Part shown: positions 8,477-17,700 of the stretch, piece after piece
How positions within the stretch are numbered: the stretch's first letter is position 1
Layout of the letters: every line of letters starts with the position of its first letter
Source of the DNA: Cloacibacterium sp047601505
GTDB lineage: Bacteria > Bacteroidota > Bacteroidia > Flavobacteriales > Weeksellaceae
DNA: 64,000 nucleotides
Direction of reading: 5' to 3'
Assembly (NCBI RefSeq): GCF_047601505.1
Contig: NZ_JASGJD010000001.1
Coordinates: 868,001 to 932,000 of the forward strand
Program-made: the position numbers and the translations under genes
The notes under the pieces: model-generated
Database searches by the model: none
What the model was told of the DNA's origin: nothing
Seen by the model: the letters and a program-made list of their open reading frames with translations, nothing else

Positions 8477-10068
8477 TATACATATTTCTATTTTTTCTTC
8501 CTTTTTTTCTGAAATCCCAACAGAAACAATTTATCTTAATAGATTCTCAAACCAAGAAAGAATTCATCAAAAAAGATTCTCTTGCTGCAGCTAAATTTTT
8601 AGATTCTTTGGCAGAGAATAATTATTATTTCACCAAGGTTTTGAATGTAGAAAAAGTAGATAAAACTACCAAAATTCTCTTTGATAAGGGAAAAAATTTC
8701 AACGAAGCAAAAGTGAGTTTGCCTAATGAAACTGCTGAATTCTTAAAGTCTAAAAATGAAATTTTTACTAAAAATCTAGATTCTTTAAAGCAAGTTATCA
8801 ATCAAAAATATACAGATGAAGGTTTTGCTTTCAATAGAGTGAAAACGCAGTTTTTAGGATTCGAAAATGAGATTCCGAAAGTTGAAATTTCGGTTTTTAA
8901 AGGTGATAAAAGATTGATAAATGGTTTCGTTTTGAAAGGTTATACCAAAGTTCCGAAACGTTTTGTGAAGAATTTAGAAAAAGAATTTGTTGGCAAAAAA
9001 TACGACAACGAAAATCTTCTCAAGATAAATTCCAGATTAGAAAATCATCCTTTTGTTTTGCTAGAAAGAACGCCTCAAACATTATTTACAAAAGATTCTA
9101 CGGAAATTTATCTCACGCTTCAGAAGAAAAAATCTAATAATTTTGACGGAATTCTCGGTTTTGGAAATAACGATAAGCAAAAAATTAGTTTTACGGGAAG
9201 TATAAATCTCAACCTGAAAAATGTTTTCAATGGTTTTGAAAGTATTTCTCTTTATTGGCAAAGAAATCAACAAAGTGGACAAAATTTCGATTTGCAGACC
9301 GATATTCCTTACCTTTTTGGCTCTAACGTTGGTGCAAATTTGAACATGAATATTTACCGTCAAGATTCTACTTTTGCCAATGTGAAGTTTCGTCCGTCTT
9401 TGTATTATCAGCTTTCGGAGAAGCAAAAAATTGGAGCGAGAGGAAATTTTGAAATTTCTTCGGTTTTAGACGATACTTATACTTCCGGACAAGATTTTAG
9501 CAAAAAAGGAGTTGGCGTTTTTTATGAATTTACAGAAACTTCAGAAGAGCCGTTGTTCGTTTATAAAACCAAACTTATTGCAGAGTTAGATTTGCTGAGT
9601 TCTTATTATCAAAATTTAGATAAAACATATCAGCAAAATCGCTATTATTTGTTTGCAGAACGTAATTTTCATCTCAAAGGGAATCATTATTTCAATATAA
9701 AAGCAGAATCTGCAATGTTGAATTCTGGAGGTGAAGTTACCACGAACGAGCTTTTTAGAATTGGAGGATATAATTCGCTTCGAGGTTTTAATGAGCAATC
9801 TCTTTATACAGATTTTTATGGATTTGGTGGTGCCGAATATCGTTATTTGGTAAGCAATCAGGCGTTTTTTGATGTTTTTGGGCAATTGGCAAACGTGAGA
9901 AATTCTACTTTGAAAACTACTTCTAAATTGTACAGTTTTGGCGTTGGTTTTAATTTTATTTTACCAATTGGATTAATGACTTTTCAGGTTTCCAACGGGC
10001 AAGAATTTGGCAATCCTTTTAAATTTCAAGACACCAAAATCCATTGGGGAATTGTGAGTAAATTCTAA
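8464..10068 (+). CDS. Omp85-superfamily outer membrane protein (BamA/TamA-like)
   Basis: This 534-residue exported protein begins with a signal peptide (KKNLYIFLFFLPFFLKSQ). A POTRA-like segment lies at about residues 145-200 (VLKGYTKVPKRFVKNLEKEF), and a C-terminal 16-strand-like barrel ends in the aromatic residue Phe. The loop motif SLRGFNE carries the RGF signature of Omp85 proteins. It could insert or export other outer membrane proteins or lipids; its client is unknown. I chose GTG at 8464 because translation from there gives a clean signal peptide. An in-frame TTG at 8452 would add RHCV, which does not fit. Confidence 0.82.
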   Translation: MKKNLYIFLFFLPFFLKSQQKQFILIDSQTKKEFIKKDSLAAAKFLDSLAENNYYFTKVLNVEKVDKTTKILFDKGKNFNEAKVSLPNETAEFLKSKNEIFTKNLDSLKQVINQKYTDEGFAFNRVKTQFLGFENEIPKVEISVFKGDKRLINGFVLKGYTKVPKRFVKNLEKEFVGKKYDNENLLKINSRLENHPFVLLERTPQTLFTKDSTEIYLTLQKKKSNNFDGILGFGNNDKQKISFTGSINLNLKNVFNGFESISLYWQRNQQSGQNFDLQTDIPYLFGSNVGANLNMNIYRQDSTFANVKFRPSLYYQLSEKQKIGARGNFEISSVLDDTYTSGQDFSKKGVGVFYEFTETSEEPLFVYKTKLIAELDLLSSYYQNLDKTYQQNRYYLFAERNFHLKGNHYFNIKAESAMLNSGGEVTTNELFRIGGYNSLRGFNEQSLYTDFYGFGGAEYRYLVSNQAFFDVFGQLANVRNSTLKTTSKLYSFGVGFNFILPIGLMTFQVSNGQEFGNPFKFQDTKIHWGIVSKF

Positions 10069-10220
10069 GATTTTGAGTAATTTAAGGTTTTTAGATGGGT
10101 TTGATTTTATTTCTAACTTTTCTTAACAGTTTTGCTTTAAAGTTTAATAGAAGTTTAACTGTCTTTTCTTAATTGAATTTGTTTTTGCATTGTAAATCTG
10201 AGTATTTTTGCAAAATAATT

Positions 10221-11024
10221 ATGAAGAGAATCATTTTACTCGTTTGTCTATTATTTTTAATTAAAATTAATTCTCAAACTTTTTCCGGAACCTTGTTTAT
10301 GAGAGATAAATCGTCATTTTATCTTAATCAAATATATATTACGAATCTTAACGAACAAAAGACATATCTTACCAATTATAATGGGGATTTTCGTATTCCT
10401 GCAAAAGCTGGTGATGTGATAAGATTTACTTCTATTGTTTCCGAAAGAAAAGATTTAAAGCTAACTCCTGAGATTCTTAATAATTCTAGGAATTTAATTG
10501 AGTTGGAGGTTGCTTATAAAGAGATACAAGAAGTGGTTTTGAATAGATTTAAACCAACGGGTAATCTTAGAAAAGATGTAAAATCTTTAGATTCTAAAAA
10601 ATCTAGAGTAGAAGTGGCGAAAATTATTGGTTTGCCAACGCCAAAAGGAGATGGTACACCGCCAATTGCACCTGTTGCAGACTTAGCGAATGGTGGTTTT
10701 TCTATTAGTTTGGCAAGTCTTTATGATGTGGTTTCTGGTGATAGAAAGAAAAAAGAACGTCTTTATCAGTACGAAAAAATGCAATACGCAATTAATAATA
10801 CCAAATCTTATCTAGGAGAAGATTATTTTACAAGGTTAAAAATCCCTAAAGATTTGATTGATAATTTTTTACAATTTGTATATACTTCGGATAATCTTTT
10901 ACCTTACATAGAATCTTCAAACTACGAAGCAGTGAAGCTTTCTATAGATAAATATCTTCCTATTTATCAAAAAAGATTAAAATCGTCTCATCTTCAAGAA
11001 ATTGTTTCGAATACATCTATTTAG
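10221..11024 (+). CDS. CarboxypepD_reg-like domain secreted protein
   Basis: This 267-residue exported protein has a signal peptide (KRIILLVCLLFLIKINSQ). A carboxypeptidase-regulatory-like beta-sandwich follows (SGTLFMRDKSSFYLNQIYITN, GDFRIPAKAGDVIRF). The second half is helical and carries the phrase GNLRKDVKSL. The same architecture and phrase occur in two tandem genes at 31036-31764 and 31779-32555, so this is a paralogue of that pair. ATG at 10221 is chosen because it opens the signal peptide; an upstream in-frame TTG would add a poor leader. The function is unknown; an envelope location is likely. Confidence 0.72.
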   Translation: MKRIILLVCLLFLIKINSQTFSGTLFMRDKSSFYLNQIYITNLNEQKTYLTNYNGDFRIPAKAGDVIRFTSIVSERKDLKLTPEILNNSRNLIELEVAYKEIQEVVLNRFKPTGNLRKDVKSLDSKKSRVEVAKIIGLPTPKGDGTPPIAPVADLANGGFSISLASLYDVVSGDRKKKERLYQYEKMQYAINNTKSYLGEDYFTRLKIPKDLIDNFLQFVYTSDNLLPYIESSNYEAVKLSIDKYLPIYQKRLKSSHLQEIVSNTSI

Positions 11025-11108
11025 GTCTATTTTCTAAGAATAATTCATTATTTATATGAATTTTATCGTGTTTTTAACATTTTTTTATGATTTGTATTTA
11101 AATATTTA

Positions 11109-11116
11109 TATCTTTG
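11109..11116 (+). promoter_or_regulatory. Putative -7 element TATCTTTG for trmB
   Basis: TATCTTTG matches the Bacteroidota -7 consensus TAnnTTTG, 23 bases before the trmB start. A TTTG lies only 14 bases upstream, closer than the usual 19, so the -33 box is uncertain. Confidence 0.5.
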
Positions 11117-11139
11117 TCCCCCAATTTTAATCGAAATAA

Positions 11140-11817
11140 GTGGGAAAGAATAAGATTGCAAGGTTTGCAGAAAACAAATTATTGCCAAATGTAATACAGC
11201 CAACAAGAGAAGAAGCGCTTAATAATTTCGAACTAAAAGGCAAATGGAGGGAGAAAATTTTTAAAAATGAAAACCCAATAGTTCTAGAGCTTGGCTGCGG
11301 AAAAGGCGAATATACTGTAGGAATGGCAAAGGCTTTTCCTGATAAAAATTTTATTGGTGTAGATATAAAAGGAGCAAGGTTTTGGTTTGGAGCTAAAGAT
11401 GCAGTGAACAACGGTCTTGATAATGTAGCTTTTTTAAGAACACAAATAGAATTAATAGATTGTTTTTTTGCTCAAAATGAAGTTGATGAAATTTGGATTA
11501 CGTTTCCTGATCCTCAAATTAAGTATAAAAGAGGTAAACACAGGCTTACACACCCAGATTTTTTGAATCGCTACAAAAACATTTTGAAACCTTCTGCAAT
11601 TGTACATCTTAAAACAGATTCTGAGTTCCTTCATGGTTATACGCTAGGGCTATTGCAAGGCTTAGGCCACGAAATAGTGACAGCGCATCATGATATATAC
11701 GGAGCGCCAGAATATGAGCCAGAAACCCATTATTTGAGAGAAATTAGAACTTATTACGAAGAATTGTTTTCTGCAAAAGGAAAAACAATTACTTATATAA
11801 AGTTTAAATTGAAATAA
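11140..11817 (+). CDS. trmB: tRNA (guanine-N7-)-methyltransferase
   Basis: This enzyme methylates guanosine 46 in the variable loop of tRNA using SAM. The 225-residue protein shows the SAM-binding motif LELGCGKGEYT (about 50-60), GVDIKGARFW, and the family signature TFPDPQIKYKRGKHRLTHPDFL (about 125-146). The C-terminal ETHYLREIRTYYEELF is also typical. The start is GTG at 11140, giving the conserved N-terminus MGKNKIARFAENKLL. The next gene follows after 10 bases and may be co-transcribed. Confidence 0.95.
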   Translation: MGKNKIARFAENKLLPNVIQPTREEALNNFELKGKWREKIFKNENPIVLELGCGKGEYTVGMAKAFPDKNFIGVDIKGARFWFGAKDAVNNGLDNVAFLRTQIELIDCFFAQNEVDEIWITFPDPQIKYKRGKHRLTHPDFLNRYKNILKPSAIVHLKTDSEFLHGYTLGLLQGLGHEIVTAHHDIYGAPEYEPETHYLREIRTYYEELFSAKGKTITYIKFKLK

Positions 11818-11827
11818 AAATAGAAAA

Positions 11828-12355
11828 ATGAAGAAAATTTCCACTCTGTTACTTGCTATGGTAACGGGCATTTCGTTGTCCGCGCAAGTGAAATTTGATA
11901 GTAATGATCTTCACTCTGCGGATAAGAAAGTTACTGCTGCACAAGCTGTAAATTATATAGCTAATAATGATAACTCACGTCTTGAAGGCTTAGATTTGAA
12001 TAAATTTAAATCTAAAAAAGAAGACCATGATGCTTTTGAGTTACTTATGAATTCTGATGTAGAAAAAAATAAAAAACCTATTACGACGGAAGTAATTAAT
12101 GAGATGCTTCAAAGTGACGAAAACGATACTTTAAGCCTTTTGTTGGTTAAAAATAGTTCTCAATGCAATATGGTTTTAAAGATTGAAGGAAAGGTAACTT
12201 ATAATATTCCGGTTCCTGCAAATGGACAGAATGCTATAATGGTAGAAAAGGGAATGTATCATCTAAGCGGCAATCTTTGCGAATTGAAATATGAAGCTCA
12301 AAAAGATTTAAATAAAAATATTTTAGTGGCTTTAAAGAGAATGAATGATAATTAA
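11828..12355 (+). CDS. Hypothetical secreted protein (possibly DUF6759)
   Basis: This 175-residue protein has a signal peptide (KKISTLLLAMVTGISLSAQ). The mature part has an N-terminal helical region (TAAQAVNYIANND) and a C-terminal beta region with two cysteines (SSQCNMVLKIEGKVTYNIPVP and GNLCELKYE) that could form a disulfide. It resembles a family I recall from Chryseobacterium-like genomes (DUF6759), but I am not certain of that name. It lies 10 bases after trmB and before a bidirectional terminator. No enzymatic motif is visible. Confidence 0.7.
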   Translation: MKKISTLLLAMVTGISLSAQVKFDSNDLHSADKKVTAAQAVNYIANNDNSRLEGLDLNKFKSKKEDHDAFELLMNSDVEKNKKPITTEVINEMLQSDENDTLSLLLVKNSSQCNMVLKIEGKVTYNIPVPANGQNAIMVEKGMYHLSGNLCELKYEAQKDLNKNILVALKRMNDN

Positions 12356-12393
12356 TTGATTGATAAAAAAACTAATATTTAATTTTATTACAC

Positions 12394-12430
12394 AAAAAAA
12401 CCTTTCAAAATATTTTGAAAGGTTTTTTGT
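12394..12430. terminator. Bidirectional terminator between the hypothetical gene and rpsB
   Basis: A stem formed by ACCTTTCAAAA and TTTTGAAAGGT, with A and T runs on the two sides, separates the convergent genes at 11828-12355 and 12448-13206. Confidence 0.87.
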
Positions 12431-12447
12431 TTTATAATGTTGAAAAA

Positions 12448-13206
12448 TTATTCAGCGTCAAAGTCTTTGTCTGCATCAGCAGTTACTTTTTCACCTTCTT
12501 TAGATTTTTCTTTATCTGCTTTTCTTTGAGATTGACCTTCTTTAATAGCTTCAGAAACTACAGAAAGAATCATGTCAATAGATTTAGAAGCATCATCGTT
12601 TCCTGGGATTACGAAATCTACTTTTCTAGGGTCTGAATTCGTATCAACGATACCAAATACAGGAATACCTAATTTTTTAGCTTCTGTAACAGCGATGTGT
12701 TCTCTAAGGATATCTACTACAAATACAGCAGAAGGAAGTCTTACCATGTCTGCGATAGAACCTAAGTTCTTCTCTAGGTTAGCTCTTTGTCTGTCTACTT
12801 GTAATCTTTCTTTTTTTGATAAAGTTTCGAAAGTACCATCTTTCTTCATTTTATCAATAGCGTTCATTTTTTTAATCGCTTTTCTGATAGTAACAAAGTT
12901 GGTAAGCATACCACCTGGCCATCTTTCAGTAATGTAAGGCATATTAAGTTCTGAAGCGTGTTTTGCTACAATTTCCTTAGCTTGTTTTTTAGTAGCTACG
13001 AAAAGAACTTTTTTACCAGCTGAAGTAATTTTTTCTAAAGCGTTACAAGCTTCATCTAATTTTACTGCAGTTTTATGTAAATCAATAATGTGAATACCAT
13101 TTTTCTCCATGAAAATGTATGGAGCCATATTTGGATTCCACTTTCTAGTCATGTGACCGAAGTGAACACCAGCTTCTAATAAGTCTTTAACTTGAGCTTT
13201 TGCCAT
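12448..13206 (-). CDS. rpsB: 30S ribosomal protein S2
   Basis: S2 is a small-subunit protein bound at the neck/platform region. The 252-residue protein shows the family blocks LLEAGVHFGHMTRKWNPNMAPYIF (about 8-31), FVATKKQAKEIV, TERWPGGMLTNF and IPVFGIVDTNSDPRKVDFVIPGNDDA. The last 30 residues are a charged extension rich in Lys, Glu and Asp. It is the third gene of rplM-rpsI-rpsB. The elongation factor Ts gene (tsf), commonly next in bacteria, does not follow; a terminator does. A 135-base leader separates it from rpsI. Confidence 0.98.
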   Translation of the reverse strand: MAKAQVKDLLEAGVHFGHMTRKWNPNMAPYIFMEKNGIHIIDLHKTAVKLDEACNALEKITSAGKKVLFVATKKQAKEIVAKHASELNMPYITERWPGGMLTNFVTIRKAIKKMNAIDKMKKDGTFETLSKKERLQVDRQRANLEKNLGSIADMVRLPSAVFVVDILREHIAVTEAKKLGIPVFGIVDTNSDPRKVDFVIPGNDDASKSIDMILSVVSEAIKEGQSQRKADKEKSKEGEKVTADADKDFDAE

Positions 13207-13251
13207 TTTTTTTAATTTTTTGTTAGTTTACTTTCCGCTTTTTATGCAATC

Positions 13252-13279
13252 AACTTTTCTTTAAGATGGGAGAAAAGTT
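13252..13279 (-). promoter_or_regulatory. Candidate leader hairpin before rpsB
   Basis: On the minus strand, AACTTTTCT and AGAAAAGTT form a perfect 9-bp stem around a 10-nt loop (CCCATCTTAA), 45 bases upstream of the rpsB start, within the 135-base rpsI-rpsB gap. It lacks a following T run. It could be a ribosomal protein autoregulatory leader or an mRNA processing site; this is an inference. Confidence 0.4.
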
Positions 13280-13341
13280 TGGATGCTAAACGTAACGGGC
13301 AATTTTTTTGTAATAATTTGTAAATAAACCGAGAAAAAAGA

Positions 13342-13728
13342 TTAACGTTTTGAGAATTGGAATCTCTTTCTTGCTTTTTTCTGTCCTGGTTTTTTTCTTT
13401 CTACCATTCTTGCGTCTCTTGTAAGTAAACCTGCTGGCTTAAGTGCTAGTCTGTTTTCTTCGTTGATTTCGCATAGTGCTCTAGAAACTCCTAGTCTAAT
13501 AGCTTCTGCTTGACCAGTAATTCCACCACCGAAAACGTTTACAGTTACATCGTACTGTCCTACAGTTTCAGTTAATAAGAATGGTTGATTCACTTTATAA
13601 ACCAACATCTCCGTATTGAAGTATTCTTTTGCGTCTCTTCCGTTTATTGTGATATTACCAGCGCCTGGTTTCACATAAACTCTAGCTACAGAAGTTTTTC
13701 TTCTTCCAATCTTGTGAACTATAGACAT
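13342..13728 (-). CDS. rpsI: 30S ribosomal protein S9
   Basis: S9 of the small subunit contacts P-site tRNA through its C-terminal tail. The 128-residue protein has the conserved IGRRKTSVARVYVKPGAGNITINGRD start, GGGITGQAEAIRLGVSRAL in the centre, and the basic tail ERKKPGQKKARKRFQFSKR ending in the typical SKR. It begins 2 bases after the rplM stop and is clearly co-transcribed with it. Confidence 0.98.
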   Translation of the reverse strand: MSIVHKIGRRKTSVARVYVKPGAGNITINGRDAKEYFNTEMLVYKVNQPFLLTETVGQYDVTVNVFGGGITGQAEAIRLGVSRALCEINEENRLALKPAGLLTRDARMVERKKPGQKKARKRFQFSKR

Positions 13729-13730
13729 AA

Positions 13731-14186
13731 TTATTTAATTTCGTTAAGGTTAATAACTTTTGGTTGCTGTGCTTCATGCTTGTGCTCTCCTCCTTCATAT
13801 ACATACAAATTCTTGTAGATAGCACTTCCCAATCTGTTTTTTGGCAACATACCTTTTACAGATTTTTCTACTAATTTACAATTGTCTTTTTTGTGCACTT
13901 CTTCAGCAGTTAACGATTTTTGACCACCTGGATAACCAGTGTGCCAAATGTATTTTTTGTCTGCCCACTTGTTGCCAGATAAAGCAACTTGTTCTGCATT
14001 CAAAACGATTACGTTATCACCACAATCTACGTGTGGAGTGTAATTCGTTTTGTGCTTACCTCTCAAAATCTTCGCAACTTTGGAAGCTAATCTTCCTAAT
14101 GGTTGCCCAGCTGCATCTACCACAACCCATTCTTTCTTAGCGGTAGCTTTGTTAGCTGATACGGTTTTGTAACTTAATGTATTCAC
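13731..14186 (-). CDS. rplM: 50S ribosomal protein L13
   Basis: L13 is an early assembly protein of the large subunit. The 151-residue sequence has WVVVDAAGQPLGRLASKVAKILRGKHK at about 20-46, the NVIVLNAEQVALSGNKW strand, YIWHTGYPGGQKS, and KGMLPKNRLGSAIYKNLYVYEGGEHKHEAQQP. It is the first gene of rplM-rpsI-rpsB. A -7 element (TAACTTTG, minus strand) lies 47 bases upstream. Confidence 0.98.
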   Translation of the reverse strand: MNTLSYKTVSANKATAKKEWVVVDAAGQPLGRLASKVAKILRGKHKTNYTPHVDCGDNVIVLNAEQVALSGNKWADKKYIWHTGYPGGQKSLTAEEVHKKDNCKLVEKSVKGMLPKNRLGSAIYKNLYVYEGGEHKHEAQQPKVINLNEIK

Positions 14187-14232
14187 TATTTATTGTTTAC
14201 GATTAAACATAATTTTCCCTTAAAAAGGTGTG

Positions 14233-14240
14233 CAAAGTTA
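14233..14240 (-). promoter_or_regulatory. Putative -7 element TAACTTTG for rplM
   Basis: Read on the minus strand, this is TAACTTTG, a full match to TAnnTTTG, in the AT-rich gap before rplM. No good -33 TTTG lies at the expected distance. Confidence 0.5.
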
Positions 14241-14312
14241 TGGTTTTTTTTTGAAATTGAAAAACTTTCTACAAAAATAGAATGTTTTTTTGATGTAAAT
14301 TTCTGTTTGTCA

Positions 14313-14642
14313 TTATTTTAACGACTTGTTTTGTCTGAAACTCGCTAATAAATAATACCCTACAAAAACTATTGAAAACTTAAAAACAGAAGGTAAAGCT
14401 TTTTCTAAGTCGAAGATTAAACTCCCTATAACAACTAAGATTATCATTGCCCCAAAAGAAATCCCTAGCTTTTTTGGTAAAGGAGTTTCGGGGTTGTCTA
14501 TATAATATGCTAATCCCCATGCCAGACCAAATGCAAAACCGTAAAAAAGCTCTAGCCATAAACCACCACTTTCTAGCAAAAAATGATTGATTAAAAAACT
14601 GATTAAAGTTCCTGCAAATGTGTAAATTAGCGTTCTTTTCAT
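14313..14642 (-). CDS. Small multi-pass membrane protein, uncharacterised
   Basis: This 109-residue hydrophobic protein has four probable transmembrane helices: about 4-22 (LIYTFAGTLISFLINHFLL), 28-48 (LELFYGFAFGLAWGLAYYI), 58-78 (LGISFGAMIILVVIGSLIF) and 84-102. I chose the start at MKRTLIYTFAG; a longer reading would add 33 AT-rich residues running across the icmF promoter and 5' end. It is divergent from icmF, with about 78 bases between the starts. No function can be assigned. Confidence 0.65.
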   Translation of the reverse strand: MKRTLIYTFAGTLISFLINHFLLESGGLWLELFYGFAFGLAWGLAYYIDNPETPLPKKLGISFGAMIILVVIGSLIFDLEKALPSVFKFSIVFVGYYLLASFRQNKSLK

Positions 14643-14692
14643 TTTAAAAATTTTTGCAAAAATAGTTAATTTAAAAATTAGTCTTATTTTTT

Positions 14693-14700
14693 TATATTTG
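14693..14700 (+). promoter_or_regulatory. Putative -7 element TATATTTG for icmF
   Basis: TATATTTG is a full TAnnTTTG match, 20 bases before the icmF ATG. The predicted leader is therefore very short. Confidence 0.55.
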
Positions 14701-14720
14701 AAAACAATCGATAAGCAAAT

Positions 14721-17700
14721 ATGAGCATACAAAAATATCAACCAAAAAATAAAGTACGAGTAGTTACTGCAGCTTCATTATTTGACGGACATGATGCAGC
14801 TATTAATATTATGCGCAGAATGATACAGTCTACAGGTTGCGAAGTAATTCATCTTGGGCACGATAAATCTGCAGAAGAAGTTGTAAATACTGCCATACAA
14901 GAAGATGCCAATGCAATTGCACTTACATCGTATCAAGGTGGACATAATGAATATTTTAAATACATCTACGATTTATTAAGAAAGAAAAACTCGCCTCAAA
15001 TCAAGATTTTTGGCGGAGGTGGAGGAGTGATTCTCCCCGAAGAAATTAAAGATTTAATGAAGTATGGAATTGATAGAATTTATTCTCCAGATGATGGCAG
15101 AGAAATGGGATTGCAAGGAATGATTGATGATTTGGTGCAAAAATCTGATTTTGCAACAGGTGAAAGTATCTCTGTGGAAGATTTAGATAAAGTCAGTTTT
15201 GAAGATTCTAAAACAATAGCTCAAGTTATTTCTGCGGTTGAAAATTTCTCAGACAAAAAGTTAGATTTGGTAAAAGAAATAGATGAGAGAACAAAAAATT
15301 TGAACATTCCCATTGTAGGAATTACAGGAACAGGAGGTGCCGGAAAATCTTCTCTTACAGACGAATTGGTTCGTAGGTTTTTGCGTTCAAATCTCGATAA
15401 AAAAATTGCAATAATCTCTGTTGACCCAAGTAAAAAGAAAACGGGAGGAGCGCTTTTAGGAGATAGAATTAGGATGAATTCTATTAATGATAAACGCGTT
15501 TATATGCGTTCTATGGCGACAAGAGAGAACAATGTTTCGGTTTCGCCTTATATTCATTCGGCTTTAAATATTTTAAAATTAGCTCATCCAGATATTATTA
15601 TTTTAGAAACTTCGGGAATTGGACAGTCTGGTTCGGAAATTACCGAAATTGCAGACGTTTCTATGTATGTAATGACTCCAGAATATGGCGCTTCTACGCA
15701 ATTGGAAAAAATTGATATGTTAGATTATGCAGACTTAATTGCCCTCAATAAATCTGATAAACGAGGTGCTCTTGATGCGTTGCAAGCTGTAAGGAAACAA
15801 TATCAAAGAAATCATACTTTGTTTGAACAGCCTCTAGAAGCAATGCCTGTTTTTTCTACCAAAGCAAGTCAGTTTAACGATTGGGGAACTACAGAAGTTT
15901 ATAATGCTTTAATAGAAAAGTTAAATGAAAGCTTCGACTCCGCTCAGCGTGACAATGTGTTATTTAATAAATATGAAGAACAAAACGTTTCTGAAGATGC
16001 TACGATAATTCCTCCAAAAAGAGTTCGTTACCTTTCGGAGATTGTAGATAATAATAAAAATTACGACAAAGAAGTAGAAGAACAAGCTTTAATAGCCAAA
16101 AAAATGTATTTGATTGATGGCGCTAAAGCTTTAATTGATGGAGACGAACACACAAAAGACACATTAGAAAAAGTTTTTTTGAAAACCAAGAAAGAACTTT
16201 CAGAAGAAAACAGACTCTTTTTGCAAGGTTGGAAAAACTTCAAAGAAGAGATGAAGCAAGATACTTTTACCTATCTCGTTCGTGGTAAGGAAATAAAAGT
16301 AGAAACCAAGTACGAAAGTCTTTCGCATCTTAAGATTCCAAAAATTTCTTTGCCAAAATTCCAAGATTGGGGAGATTTGGTTCGTTGGAAAGGTCAGGAA
16401 AATGTTCCGGGAGCTTTTCCTTTCACTGCCGGAATTTATCCTTTTAAAAGAACGGGCGAAGATCCTACAAGAATGTTTGCAGGAGAAGGAGGCCCTGAAA
16501 GAACCAATAGAAGATTTCACTATGTTTCTGCGGAAATGCCTGCCAAAAGACTTTCTACAGCTTTTGATTCTGTAACGCTTTACGGTCAAGATCCTGCGCT
16601 TCCGCCTGATATTTATGGCAAAATTGGAAATGCAGGCGTTTCTATCGCCACTTTAGATGATGCTAAAAAATTATATTCTGGTTTTGATTTAATTGATGCG
16701 ATGACTTCAGTTTCAATGACGATAAACGGACCAGCGCCGATGATTTTGGCATTTTTTATGAATGCAGCAATTGATCAAAACGTAGAAAAATATATTAATC
16801 AAGTCGAGGTTAAAGCAGATTTTGAGAAAAAATTAGAAGATATTTTAAAGAAAAAATTTGATAACAAAGGCTTAAAAAGACCAGTTTATAACGGAGATTT
16901 ACCTGAAAGCAATAATGGTTTAGGTTTAAAACTTCTAGGTTTAACTGGTGACGAAATTTTAGATGCTGAAACTTACCAAAAAATTAAGAATGAAACTATT
17001 GCTACCGTTCGTGGAACGGTTCAGGCAGATATTTTGAAAGAAGACCAAGCACAAAATACTTGTATTTTCTCTACCGAATTTGCTTTGAGATTAATGGGCG
17101 ATGTTCAAGAATATTTTATTCAAAATAAAGTTCGAAATTTTTATTCGGTTTCTATTTCGGGCTATCATATTGCTGAAGCAGGAGCAAATCCTATTTCTCA
17201 ATTGGCATTTACGTTGGCAAATGGTTTCACGTATGTAGAATATTATTTGAGCAGAGGAATGAATATCAATGATTTTGCTCCGAATTTATCTTTCTTTTTT
17301 TCGAACGGAATTGACCCGGAATATGCGGTAATTGGTAGAGTTGCTCGTAGAATTTGGGCAAAAGCTATGAAATTAAAATATGGAGCCGATGAACGTTCTC
17401 AAATGTTAAAATACCACATTCAAACTTCTGGACGTTCGCTTCACGCACAAGAAATTGATTTTAATGATATTAGAACAACTTTGCAAGCATTGTATGCAAT
17501 TTACGACAATTGTAATTCACTTCATACCAATGCTTATGACGAAGCCATTACAACACCAACGGAAGAATCAGTAAGAAGAGCAATGGCGATTCAGTTGATT
17601 ATTAATAAAGAACTCGGTTTGGCGAAAAATGAAAATCCGTTGCAAGGTTCTTTCATTATTGAAGAATTAACAGATTTGGTAGAAGAAGCGGTTTATGCAG

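Noticed and set aside
12572..12937. A 121-codon frame antisense to rpsB
   Set aside because: It is a shadow of a highly conserved ribosomal protein gene in another frame.
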